From contig JAPPED010000003.1 in NCBI GenBank assembly GCA_028824295.1, positions 62,001 through 126,000 of the forward strand: a DNA stretch of 64,000 bases, given 5' to 3'. The position numbers and the translations under genes are program-made. Under the pieces are notes generated by a model. That model had not been told where the DNA came from, did no database searches, and saw only the letters and a list, made by a program, of their open reading frames with translations. The stretch comes from Rhodospirillales bacterium. GTDB lineage: Bacteria > Pseudomonadota > Alphaproteobacteria > TMED109. Position 1 is the stretch's first letter, and each line of letters starts with the position of its first letter. Positions 26,586-36,189 of this stretch are shown in pieces.

Positions 26586-27779
26586 ATGCGCGGAATGACG
26601 AAGTTCCACGACGTGGTCATTGCCGGTGGCGGCATCATGGGCTGTGCCGCAGCCTATTTCCTGGCTGCCGCCGACGACTTTGACGGATCGGTGGTGGTCA
26701 TCGAGCGTGATCCGACCTACCAGACCGGGGCAGCGACGCGTTCGTTGGGCGGCATTCGCCAGCAGTTCACCACTCCTGAGAACATCCGCATGTCGATGTT
26801 CGGCGCCGAGTTCGCCAAGATGGCGGCCAGGAAGCTGGCAGTCGATGGCACCGCGTGTGATGTGACATTTAGGGAGCAAGGCTACCTGCTGATGGCGTCG
26901 GGAAGCGATGTCGACCAGTTGCGGCGGAACTGGGAGGTGCAGCGCGGCCACCAGGCTGCGGTCGAGTGGCTGGCCGGCAACGCGCTCGCGGAGCGCTTCC
27001 CCTGGGTCAGTTGGCGAGGTGTCGACGCGGCCGTCTTCGGGTCGGCCAACGAAGGCTGGGTTGATCCGTATTCCCTGCTGATGGGGTTCCGCCACAAGGC
27101 ACAGTCGCTCGGGGTCCGTTTCCTGCACGGCGAAGTCACTCGCTTGGTCCGGAAGGGGAATCGCGTCACTGGCGTTGCGACCGCTGCGCATGGATTGATT
27201 CGGGGGGGCACCACGATTCTGGCAGCTGGCTCCCGGGCTGGTGCGCTGGCGGCGACCATTGAGGTCGATCTCCCCGTCTTTCCGAAGAAGCGCTACGTCT
27301 ACGTATTCGATTGCCGCGACGACCTACAGCACGCGCCCCTGACCATCGACCCGTCAGGGGTTACATTTCGGCCGGAGAGCGGCCGGTACATCGCCACCGT
27401 GTCGCCGGCACGAGAACTGGACCCGGACAGCGACCCGCTCGACTTCGAAATGGAATACACCGAGTGGGAAGAGGTCATCTGGCCAGTGCTGGCGGCCCGG
27501 GTTCCGGCGTTTGAGGCGGTCAAGCTAGCCGGTTCGTGGGCCGGTCACTATGACTTCAACGTCTTCGATCAGAACGCCATCCTGGGGCCGCATCCCGAGG
27601 TACAAGGTTTGCTGTTCTGCAACGGTTTCAGCGGCCACGGCCTGCAGCAGGCGCCGGCTGCCGGCCGGGCCATCGCTGAACTCGTCACGTTCGGCGAATA
27701 CCGAACCCTTGACCTGTCGCGATTCGGCGTCGCCCGGATCTATCGGGACATGCCGATCGTAGAAGCAAACATCTGGTAG
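26586..27779 (+). CDS. FAD-dependent oxidoreductase resembling FOXRED1
   Basis: About 397 residues of the DAO family. The N-terminal dinucleotide fold is VVIAGGGIMGCAAAYF. RSLGGIRQQFTTPENIRMS and the C-terminal FDQNAILGPHPEV plus NGFSGHGLQQAPAAGRAIAEL strongly resemble mitochondrial FOXRED1, a complex I assembly flavoprotein; the bacterial homologues are usually annotated only as sarcosine-oxidase-like. The start is 26586 or 26595; the frame is open back to 26343, but that N-terminal extension is Arg/Gly-rich and has no family support. The substrate is unknown; it may oxidise an amino acid derivative or assist respiratory assembly. Confidence 0.85.
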   Translation: MRGMTKFHDVVIAGGGIMGCAAAYFLAAADDFDGSVVVIERDPTYQTGAATRSLGGIRQQFTTPENIRMSMFGAEFAKMAARKLAVDGTACDVTFREQGYLLMASGSDVDQLRRNWEVQRGHQAAVEWLAGNALAERFPWVSWRGVDAAVFGSANEGWVDPYSLLMGFRHKAQSLGVRFLHGEVTRLVRKGNRVTGVATAAHGLIRGGTTILAAGSRAGALAATIEVDLPVFPKKRYVYVFDCRDDLQHAPLTIDPSGVTFRPESGRYIATVSPARELDPDSDPLDFEMEYTEWEEVIWPVLAARVPAFEAVKLAGSWAGHYDFNVFDQNAILGPHPEVQGLLFCNGFSGHGLQQAPAAGRAIAELVTFGEYRTLDLSRFGVARIYRDMPIVEANIW

Positions 27780-27918
27780 ACGCGGGCCGTCGGGCCTTTC
27801 GCCGCCCCCCCCAACGGTCGACCGCAGGGTGATGCAACCATCGCCCGCTTGGTGCCCGTCGGCTCCTGCCGGGCAAGCGTGACGAAAGGGGAGGGTCCTA
27901 GCCGGTGCGCCTCGGCCT

Positions 27919-27995
27919 TGGGGCGAGTGATGGGACTTGAACCCACGACCCCCGGTACCACAAACCGGTGCTCTAACCACTGAGCTACACTCGCC
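27919..27995 (-). tRNA. tRNA-His (anticodon GTG), CCA encoded
   Basis: On the minus strand the cloverleaf folds completely. An 8-bp acceptor (GGCGAGTG/CACTCGCC) includes the G-1:C73 pair special to tRNA-His. The D arm is GCTC/GAGC, the anticodon stem CCGGT/ACCGG with loop TTGTGGT (anticodon GTG), and the T arm GTGGG/CCCAT with loop TTCAAGT. The genomic CCA is at 27919-27921. It stands alone between the FOXRED1-like gene and the lipoprotein gene. Confidence 0.97.
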
Positions 27996-28121
27996 AGAGC
28001 GCTGGGCAGATGTGTAAGCAAGACTGGGGCCCGAGGTCAAGCGATTCCGACCGGTCGGAGCCCGACCCGGCCCCGCGGCACGGACTTCGCGCGGCGACGG
28101 TCCCGTGCCGCCGCCGCGTCG

Positions 28122-28670
28122 CTACTGGGCGACCAGCAACGCGCGGGCGCGGGTGAAGATTCGGTCTTCGAGCGCCGTTTCGGTCTCGGCGGCCACAGTC
28201 GCCGCTTGCGTCGTGCCGTCGTCGGCGCGCAACCGCCGGTACACGCGGACGCGCAAATTGCTGACTGCCAATTCGCGACCGGTAATCCGGGCCACGAATT
28301 TCATCTCTTCACTCGGGGCGTCGGCTAGCTCCGTCCATTCGGTGATGATGACCCCGCCAACCGAATCGACGGAATCCAGCGGCGCGAAATCGAGAATCTC
28401 GAGCGCGGCCTGCCAGAGCTGGGGATTGATCGCCATCTGCACGCCCGCTGCCGACTCGCCGTCGCCACCGAAGAGTTCGGAAAGGGAGAACCCGGGAGTG
28501 ATTCCCTGTGCCTCCAGCTGTTCACGCCTCGCACGATCGGCCGGCGTCTCTGGAGGGGGAGTGATTTCGACCGGGCCACTGCAGGCGGTGAACGCGATGG
28601 GGCCCAACCCGGCACACAACAGCGGCAGGACAAGCGTGGCGGCGAGGGCGCGGAAGGAGGGACAGGACAC
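28122..28670 (-). CDS. DUF3576-like lipoprotein
   Basis: 182 residues. An N-terminal signal sequence (LAATLVLPLLCAGLGPIAFTAC) ends in a near-lipobox FTAC, so it is probably an outer-membrane or periplasmic lipoprotein. The body (GVQMAINPQLWQAALEILDF, GGVIITEW, MKFVARITGRELAVSNLRVRVYRR) matches the pattern of DUF3576 proteins common in alphaproteobacteria. Relatives often sit upstream of leuS and lptE, which are not seen here. Function unknown; an envelope role is inferred from the family and the signal. Confidence 0.8.
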   Translation of the reverse strand: MSCPSFRALAATLVLPLLCAGLGPIAFTACSGPVEITPPPETPADRARREQLEAQGITPGFSLSELFGGDGESAAGVQMAINPQLWQAALEILDFAPLDSVDSVGGVIITEWTELADAPSEEMKFVARITGRELAVSNLRVRVYRRLRADDGTTQAATVAAETETALEDRIFTRARALLVAQ

Positions 28671-28799
28671 GTTGGTCGGCGCTCCACGGCATGGGTGGCC
28701 CGGAAGGGCAAGATCGTCATCCGCTTATATCACACGACCGCACACTGCGACCTGTCAGCCGTATGCTCGCGGGTCAGTTCGTCCGAAGGAGGTCGCCGC

Positions 28800-29891
28800 A
28801 TGGATCCCATGATGTTGCCCTATCGCGAGTACCGGCCCGCCGTCAGGCCGCTGCTTCGATGCGGCCCGGGGGCTGTCGTCATTGGTCGGACCGAGGTGGG
28901 TGACTCCGTGGATCTCGGGCGGCTCGCTGTGTTGCGCGGCGACGGCGAACGAATCTCCATCGGTCCCAGATGCTGGTTGGGCGCCAGGGCCACGGTGCAT
29001 ATCGCCGATGACGAACACGGCAGCGTGGTGGGAGCCGACGTCGTCGTGGGCCGCTATGCATTGGTGCACGGCTGCACACTGGCCGATCACGTCGTGGTCG
29101 GCGACGCTGCGGTGGTGATGGACCGGGCGGAGGTCGGCACCGGCGCGGTCATTGCGGCCGGTGCCTTGGTGCCGCCTGGAAAGAAGCTGGCGGGCAGTTG
29201 GCTGTACGCGGGGAGTCCGGCCCGTCCCGTCCGGACACTGGCCAGCGGTGAGGTCGATCGGATGGCTGTGGCGGTGCGGCGCTCAGAGCCCTCGCCGGCG
29301 ACGGCCACCGACGATGACCCGCTGCCGCCGCTGGAAGACACGGCATTTCGGCCACCTAGGGCAAGCGGACCATTGCATGGAAGTAACGGGTCATCGCCGG
29401 TGATTCCTGCCAGCGCCTACGTTGCGCCCACGGCGGCGGTGTGGGGCGACGTGCGTCTCGGCGAGAGTGCGAGCGTGTGGTTTTCCACTGCCATGCGTGC
29501 TGGTCGGGGGCGCATTGTGGTTGGCGACCGGACCAACGTGCAGGACAATTCCTTTGTCGACGTAGCCGAGATCGGCGCGTCGGCCGAGATCGGGAACGAC
29601 GTGACGATCGGCCACAACGTGCGGCTTGAAGCCTGCCGGATCGGCGACCGGTGCTTGGTCGGCATGGGGGCCACGGTCTGCACCGGCGTGACCATCGAAG
29701 ATGATGCACTGGTTGGCGCCCGGGCGTGGGTGGCGCCGGGCACGGTCGTGCGCGCAGGCTGGATTTGGGCCGGCCGGCCCGCCAAGCCGTTCCGGGAAGT
29801 TCGCCCCGAAGAGGTGGAATACTTCAGGCAGGGCAAGGAGGTCTACGAGGGGTACGCGCGCGACTATCAGGCCGGTGGATGTGAAGAGTGA
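28800..29891 (+). CDS. Tandem gamma-carbonic-anhydrase-like fusion (two left-handed beta-helix domains)
   Basis: 363 residues, twice the usual length of this family. Residues about 18-150 and 200-355 are each a CaiE/YrdA-type gamma-CA domain, joined by a Pro/Asp/Ser-rich linker. By alignment to Cam/YrdA the three zinc-ligand positions read His67, Arg85, His90 in domain 1 and Asp254, His272, Glu277 in domain 2, so each domain lacks what the other keeps. RGD (46-48) is present only in domain 1 and NVQD (246-249) only in domain 2. The ATG at 28800 follows a strong AAGGAGGT (28786-28793). The next gene overlaps its stop. CO2 hydration is not assured. Confidence 0.9.
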   Translation: MDPMMLPYREYRPAVRPLLRCGPGAVVIGRTEVGDSVDLGRLAVLRGDGERISIGPRCWLGARATVHIADDEHGSVVGADVVVGRYALVHGCTLADHVVVGDAAVVMDRAEVGTGAVIAAGALVPPGKKLAGSWLYAGSPARPVRTLASGEVDRMAVAVRRSEPSPATATDDDPLPPLEDTAFRPPRASGPLHGSNGSSPVIPASAYVAPTAAVWGDVRLGESASVWFSTAMRAGRGRIVVGDRTNVQDNSFVDVAEIGASAEIGNDVTIGHNVRLEACRIGDRCLVGMGATVCTGVTIEDDALVGARAWVAPGTVVRAGWIWAGRPAKPFREVRPEEVEYFRQGKEVYEGYARDYQAGGCEE

Positions 29892-30037
29892 TCCTCAAGT
29901 TCGCGGTCGCGATCTTGGCGGTGCTGCTGTTGCGGCTCATATTTCCCGCGCTGGTGCGGGGCGTGCGCCGGACCCTCCTGGTAATGGCCATTGCCGTCGT
30001 GGTCTTCGGGGCGGTGGTGTGGCTCACTGCCGGGTAA
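29888..30037 (+). CDS. 49-residue small membrane protein
   Basis: The GTG at 29888 overlaps the stop of the gamma-CA fusion as GTGA, giving a 49-codon frame ending in TAA at 30035-30037. The product has two hydrophobic stretches (FAVAILAVLLLRLIFPALV and LLVMAIAVVVFGAVVWLTAG) separated by RGVRRT, the pattern of a two-pass hairpin. The next gene starts 46 bases later. I recognise no family. Translational coupling suggests it works with, or anchors, the gamma-CA-like protein; this is inference. Confidence 0.65.
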   Translation: MILKFAVAILAVLLLRLIFPALVRGVRRTLLVMAIAVVVFGAVVWLTAG

Positions 30038-30083
30038 TGTGCCGCTCGGTTCGCTGCGGGCCGTTTGTCGATGGGAGAGCCAC

Positions 30084-31148
30084 ATGACGTCGAAGCGATA
30101 TCGGGTCGCAGTCATTCCCGGCGACGGGATCGGGCAGGAGGTGGTGCCGGAAGGCATGCGCGTGATGGACGCCGCCGCGAGCCGACACGGGTTCGCGTTC
30201 GAGTGGGACTCGTTCTCCTGGAGCTGTGAGACCTACCACGCGACCGGCCGGATGATGCCGGAAGACGGCTTGGATCAGATCGCTGATCACGACGCCATCT
30301 TCCTGGGAGCAGTGGGTTATCCGGGGGTCCCCGACCACGTCTCTCTGTGGGGGTTGCTCATCCCCATTCGCCGACGCTTCGACCAGTACGTCAACGTGCG
30401 CCCGGTACGCGTCCTGGACGGGATGGAGTCGCCGTTGCGGGATCGCGGGCCCGACGACATCGATTTCGTCGTGGTGCGGGAGAATGTCGAAGGAGAGTAC
30501 TCGGAAGTCGGGGGACGGCTCTACGCGGGTACCGACGACGAGATGGCGATGCAGGAGAGCATATTCACTCGACGCGGTGTGGATCGGGTGCTCGATTGGG
30601 CCTTCGAGCTTGCCGCGACCCGCCCCGCCCGGCACATCACGTCCGCCACGAAGTCCAATGGCATCGTGCACACGATGCCCTATTGGGACGAACGGTTCGC
30701 AGCCGCGAAGGGGCGTCACCCCGACATCCGTACCGCGCAATTCCACATCGACATCCTCACTGCCCATTTCGTGCTGCATCCTGACTGGTTCGATGTTGTG
30801 GTGGGCTCCAACCTCTTCGGAGACATCCTTTCCGATCTGGGGCCTGCAGTGGCCGGTACCATCGGCATTGCACCGTCGGCGAATCTCAACCCCCGACAGG
30901 AATGGCCCTCCATGTTCGAGCCGGTGCATGGCTCTGCTCCCGACATCGCGGGACGCGGCATCGCCAACCCAATCGGCCAGATCTGGTCGGGCGCCATGAT
31001 GCTGGACCATCTTGGGCAGTCGGCCGCTGCGACGGCGGTGGTGCGCGCGATCGAGGCCGTGGTTGCGGACGGACCGAGAACTCCGGACATGGGAGGTAAT
31101 GCCACCACCAGGGACGTCGGCAAGGCCGTAGCAGCGGCTGTCGCCTGA
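30084..31148 (+). CDS. Tartrate / D-malate dehydrogenase-type beta-decarboxylating dehydrogenase
   Basis: 354 residues of the isocitrate/isopropylmalate dehydrogenase family, which oxidise and decarboxylate 2-hydroxy acids with NAD and a divalent metal. VIPGDGIGQEV is the N-terminal strand. SLWGLLIPIRRRFDQYVNVRP and VRENVEGEYSEVGGR mark the TtuC/DmlA subgroup, with metal Asp residues in GSNLFGDILSDLGP and the nucleotide site in FEPVHGSAPDIAGRGIANPIG. The ATG at 30084 follows GGGAG at 30073-30077. It lies 46 bp after the small membrane gene and may be cotranscribed. The true substrate (tartrate, D-malate or related) cannot be told from sequence. Confidence 0.9.
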   Translation: MTSKRYRVAVIPGDGIGQEVVPEGMRVMDAAASRHGFAFEWDSFSWSCETYHATGRMMPEDGLDQIADHDAIFLGAVGYPGVPDHVSLWGLLIPIRRRFDQYVNVRPVRVLDGMESPLRDRGPDDIDFVVVRENVEGEYSEVGGRLYAGTDDEMAMQESIFTRRGVDRVLDWAFELAATRPARHITSATKSNGIVHTMPYWDERFAAAKGRHPDIRTAQFHIDILTAHFVLHPDWFDVVVGSNLFGDILSDLGPAVAGTIGIAPSANLNPRQEWPSMFEPVHGSAPDIAGRGIANPIGQIWSGAMMLDHLGQSAAATAVVRAIEAVVADGPRTPDMGGNATTRDVGKAVAAAVA

Positions 31149-31532
31149 CTCGCTAACGCGGCAGTGTCCCGTCCAAATGGAGGCTGTCTTCGCGGCAACG
31201 GTGACTGCCGATTTCGTGCCCCTTGAAGCAGCACGATGCCCACGCCGTACGCATGGACGAATCGCTCAACGGATCGCGAGTTCGATAGGCTGCGTCAATC
31301 CCCAAGCGACCCTTCCAGAGCTTGCTTATCGCGTGCTATTGCGCTAGGTTACGCGCTAGGCGATGGTCCCGGACGCGCTGGGCAACTACGGATTGAAACT
31401 ACGATCACGCCGTCTTCCCCTGAGGACGCGGCGTGGTTGCTTGCGCCTGCGTCACCGCGTTAGGCGGCGCACGGGCGTTGAGTTCGCCGTGCACCTCGTC
31501 CGGGCATTTGCGTGTGGGCCCAGGGGACCTTG
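31149..31532 (+). other. rpoB leader region, no gene; hairpin and candidate promoter
   Basis: Nothing here encodes L10 or L7/L12, which normally precede rpoB. It contains one promoter-like pair (listed separately) and a bulged hairpin with arms at about 31407-31414 and 31425-31434 around TTCCCCTGAG, without a T-run. The rpoB ribosome-binding site AGGGGA is at 31522-31527. Confidence 0.5.
31323..31351 (+). promoter_or_regulatory. Candidate promoter for rpoBC
   Basis: TTGCTT (31323-31328), a 17-base spacer and TAGGTT (31346-31351) form a weak sigma-70-like pair about 180 bases before the rpoB start. A promoter of its own is expected because the gene is detached from rplJL. The hexamer matches are modest. 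Confidence 0.3.
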
Positions 31533-34500
31533 ATGCTGACGAACTCCAACGACCTTTCCTTCACTGGCCGCAAGCGCCTTCGTCACCGTTTCGGCCGACA
31601 AGCTTCCGACCCGATGCAAATGCCCGATTTGATCGGGATCCAAAAAGTCAGCTACGACGCGTTCCTGCAGCGGAATATTGCCCCCGACACCCGTCTGGAA
31701 GACGGCCTGCAGCGCGCATTCACCTCCGTTTTTCCGATTACTGATGCCTCCGGCCGGGCCAAGCTGGAGTTCAAACACTACGAATTTGACCCGCCAAAGT
31801 TCCAGGTTGACGAGTGCCTCCGTCGCGGCAAAACCTACGCGGCGCCACTCAAGGTGACCCTGTCGCTGATCATTTATGACGAGGATCGCGGAGGAACCGC
31901 GCGGGCGCCGAAGGAGATCAAGGAGCAGGATGTGTTCATGGGCGACATGCCGCTCATGACCGACAAGGGCACGTTCATCATCAACGGTACTGAGCGCGTG
32001 GTGGTCAGCCAGATTCACCGCGCCCACGGCGTGTTCTTCGACAATTACAAGAAGACCACGCAGAGCGGCGAAGAACTGCTGCCGCAGGCACAGGTGATCC
32101 CGGCGCGCGGTTCGTGGCTCGCGTTCAAGATCGATGGCCGCAAGAAGGATGGCTACCGGATGAGCGTCCAGTTCGGCCGGGCGCTTGAGAGGATCCCGGT
32201 CACGGTCCTGCTGAGGATCTTGGGCATGACGTCGGAGGACATGCTGACCGAATTTTGTGACGTGGCTACTTACACCTACGGCCCCGTCGGAACCCCAGAC
32301 GGATCCACTGAATCGGGTTGGTCAACCCTACTGAACGTTGACGAATTTCGTGGCCGGGCGCCGCGATGGGACTTGGTGGACGCCGCAGACGGCAAGGTCA
32401 TTGTGCCCAAGGACCGAAATCTCTCTGCCGGTGAGTGGGAGGAGGTTGCGGCCAAGGGGGAACGCCGCCGCTGGATCGGGACCGAAGAGCTCTTCGACAT
32501 CCGGCTGGCTCGCGATGTCGTGGACACGGCAACCGGCGAGATCTTTTACGAAGCCGGCGAATGCGTCGGTCAGGTCGAGGACATGGCGCCCGGCACGCTG
32601 GCGCGCCTGCTCGAGGCCGGCATCACGGAGCTTCCCGCGGTAACGGTTCGGGAAACCGAGGGTCCTTTCGTGCTCAACGCACTGGAAGAGGAATGCCGGA
32701 AAATCCGTCCGGTCGACCTCATGGTGCTCGACCCCGGCAGCGGGGAAGGCTTGGAAGAGATCGCCGAAGCGGTCGCCCGCATTCTCAAGATCACGCCGCG
32801 CCGCGCAGAGGAAATGCTGAGCCGCGGCAAGGGACCACTGGTGCGGATGCTGTCGTGGGAGGAGGGCGAACGGGTCCTCCGCGTGCTGGGCGACGGTCGG
32901 GGCTTTCGTCGAGAGAGCCCGTGTGTGACGTCGCATCGCGCCAGCGGAATGACGTTCGCGCTCCGTAATCGCGGCGTCATGTCCCGGGACCGGATCTTGG
33001 AGCGCACCTCGGGTGCCCTCCGCGAAGGTGGGGTCTGGATGGGCGAGGAGGGTGCAGAGCGCTTCTTCTATAACCTGTTCTTCGCGCCGGCAGCCCTGGT
33101 TGACGAACTCACTCCCGGGTATTCGGCACCAAGCGAGACGGCCCGCCAAGCCTACGTCCTTGACCGCACTGCGCTGGGTGACGCCGGTGCGTGGGTGCTC
33201 GATGAACAGGACGGCTGGACGTTCCTCGGGGTGTCAGTGGCGCATCGTCCTCCCGGTGCACCCGCCACCATTTGGGTGCAGTCGAATGCCGTCGAGGAGC
33301 GGCTGTCCGAGAACTACGACCTGTCGGCCGTGGGCCGAGTCAAGCTTAACGGGCGGCTTGGTCTGGACATCGACGATTCGGTCCGTGCGCTGCGCCGCCG
33401 TGACGTGCTGTCAGTGGTGCGAACGCTGGTCGGGTTCCGCCCGGGCGCAAGCCACATTGACGACATCGATCATCTCGGCAACCGGCGGGTGCGTTCTGTC
33501 GGCGAGCTCATGGAAAACCAGTATCGCATGGGACTGGTGCGGATGGAGCGGGCGGTGCGCGAACGCATCGGGTCGGCGGACATCGAAAAGATGATGCCGA
33601 ACGATCTGATCAATGCCCGGCCTGTCGCGGCGATGGTCCGAGAGTTCTTTGGCGGTTCCCAACTCAGCCAGTTCATGGACCAGACCAATCCCCTGGCGGA
33701 GGTCACGCACAAGCGCCGCCTGTCGGCGCTGGGGCCGGGCGGACTTACACGGGAATGGGCGAACCTGGAGGCACGGGATGTGCATCCGACGCACTATGGC
33801 CGTCTTTGTCCCGTGGAAACGCCCGAAGGCCCGAACATCGGCCTGATCAGTTCGCTTGCCACGTTCGCCCGGATCAATCGGCACGGGTTCATCGAGTCCC
33901 CTTACCGGAAGGTTGAGGGCGGACGGGTCACGGACGCAATCGAGTACATGACCGCTCTGGACGAGCAGGGGCACACGATTGCGCAGGCCAGCACGCCGAT
34001 TACCAAGGATGGCCGGTTCGAGCGGGAAATCGTGAACTGCCGGCGCGGTGACAACTTCGTTCTGGCCCCTCGCGAGTCCATCGACTACGTCGATGTCTCG
34101 CCCCGGCAACTGGTTTCCGTGTCGGCAGCGCTGATCCCGTTCCTGGAGAACGACGACGCCAATCGGGCCCTCATGGGCTCGAACATGCAGCGCCAGGCCG
34201 TGCCGCTGCTGCAGGCGGAAGCGCCCCTCGTGGGCACCGGTATGGAGGCCCACGTGGCCCGTGATTCCAGGGCAGTGCAGACCGCCGGTCGCACCGGCGT
34301 GGTCGATCAGGTTGATGCGCGCAGGATCGTGGTCCGGGCCATTCAGGTGATCGGCGACGAGGAACGGACAATCGGCGTCGACATTTACAACCTGAGAAAG
34401 TTCGAACGGTCCAATCAGAGCACGTGCATCAATCAGCGCCCGCTGGTCAAGGTTGGCGACCGGGTTCAGGAAGGGGATGTGATCGCCGACGGGTCGAGTA

Positions 34501-36189
34501 CTGACCTTGGTGAACTCGCCCTCGGGCGGAACGTGCTGGTCGCGTTCATGCCGTGGCAGGGCTACAACTACGAAGACTCCATCCTGGTGTCCGAGCGATT
34601 GGTACGGGACGACGTGTTCACCTCGATTCACATCGAGGAATACGAGGTCATGGCCCGGGATACCAAGCTGTGGCCCGAGGAGATCACCCGCGACATTCTC
34701 AATGTCGGAGAGGAAGCTCTCCGGCACCTCGATGAGACCGGCATCGTTCACATTGGGGCGGAAGTGGGCCCGCGTGACATTCTGGTGGGCAAGGTGACGC
34801 CGAAGGGGGAGACGCCGTCCACGCCGGAGGAGAAGCTGCTGCGCGCGGTGTTCGGTGAGAAGGCCGCCGACGTGCGTGACACGTCGCTGCGGGTGCCGCC
34901 TGGGGTATCCGGCACGGTAGTGGATGTCCGGATCTTCTCCCGCCGGGGATTGGAAAAGGACGCGCGGGCCATCTCGCTGGAACGCGAGGAGATCGCACGC
35001 CTGACCAAGGATCGCGACGACGAGCTGGCGATCATCGAGGGCAACATCTATGACCGCCTGCGTACCCTCCTCATCGGGCAGACGGCGAACGACGGGCCGT
35101 TGACCGGTGTGATCGCGGCCGCAGATCTGGACGGCACGCCACGGGTGCGCTGGTGGCGCTTCCGGCTCGACAATTCCGAGGTTACCGAGCGTGTGGAGGT
35201 GCTGCACAGGGACCTTAAGCGGGCGCAGAAGGAACTTGAACAGAGCTACCTGGACAAGGTCGAGAAAGTTCGTGCAGGGGACGAGCTTTTGCCAGGTGTA
35301 CTCAAGATTGTGAAGGTCTACATCGCGGTAAAGCGCAAGTTGTCGCCGGGCGACAAGATGGCCGGCCGTCACGGCAACAAGGGAGTGATTTCCAAGATCA
35401 ACCCGATCGAGGACATGCCGCACACCGAAGACGGCACCCCGGTGGATATCGTTCTCAACCCGCTTGGCGTGCCGTCCCGCATGAACGTGGGCCAGATTCT
35501 GGAAACTCACCTGGGCTGGGCGTCGGCGGGCTTGGGGCGCCAGATCGGTGACGCGCTGGAAGGCGCGCGGAGCGCCGCGGAACGAGCGCGCAAGGCCGCT
35601 TCCGTGATGCGGAAGATCTACGGAGCGTCCACATGGAAGCACGTGCGCCGAGAGCTCGACGATTCGGCCGTGGTCGAGCTTGGAACCAATCTGGTGGGAG
35701 GCGTGCCGGTGGCGACTCCGGTGTTCGACGGCGCGGCAGAGGCAGACATCCGCGCGATGCTGAAGGCCGCCGGGTGTTCGGAATCAGGCCAGGTAACGCT
35801 GATCGACGGCCGCACCGGCGAACGCTTCGCCCGGCCGGTGACCGTCGGATACATCTACATGCTCAAGCTCCACCATCTGGTCGACGACAAGATGCACGCC
35901 CGTTCCACCGGGCCGTACAGCCTCGTGACCCAGCAGCCGCTCGGCGGTAAGGCGCGGTTCGGGGGCCAGCGATTCGGCGAGATGGAGGTATGGGCGCTGC
36001 AGGCCTACGGGGCGGCGTACACCTTGCAGGAGATCCTGACCGTCAAGTCGGACGATGTGTCCGGACGGACCAAGATGTACGAGGCGATCGTCAGGGGCGA
36101 GGACACGTTCGAAGCCGGCGTGCCAGAGTCATTCAATGTGCTGGTCAAGGAGCTGCAGGCGCTTGGCCTCGATGTTCAGGAAGTTCACC

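Noticed and set aside
33411-35642. 743-residue open frame on the minus strand across rpoB
   Set aside because: Exact antisense of the rpoB core; composition is His/Arg/Gln-rich with no family motifs. High GC codon structure keeps this frame open.
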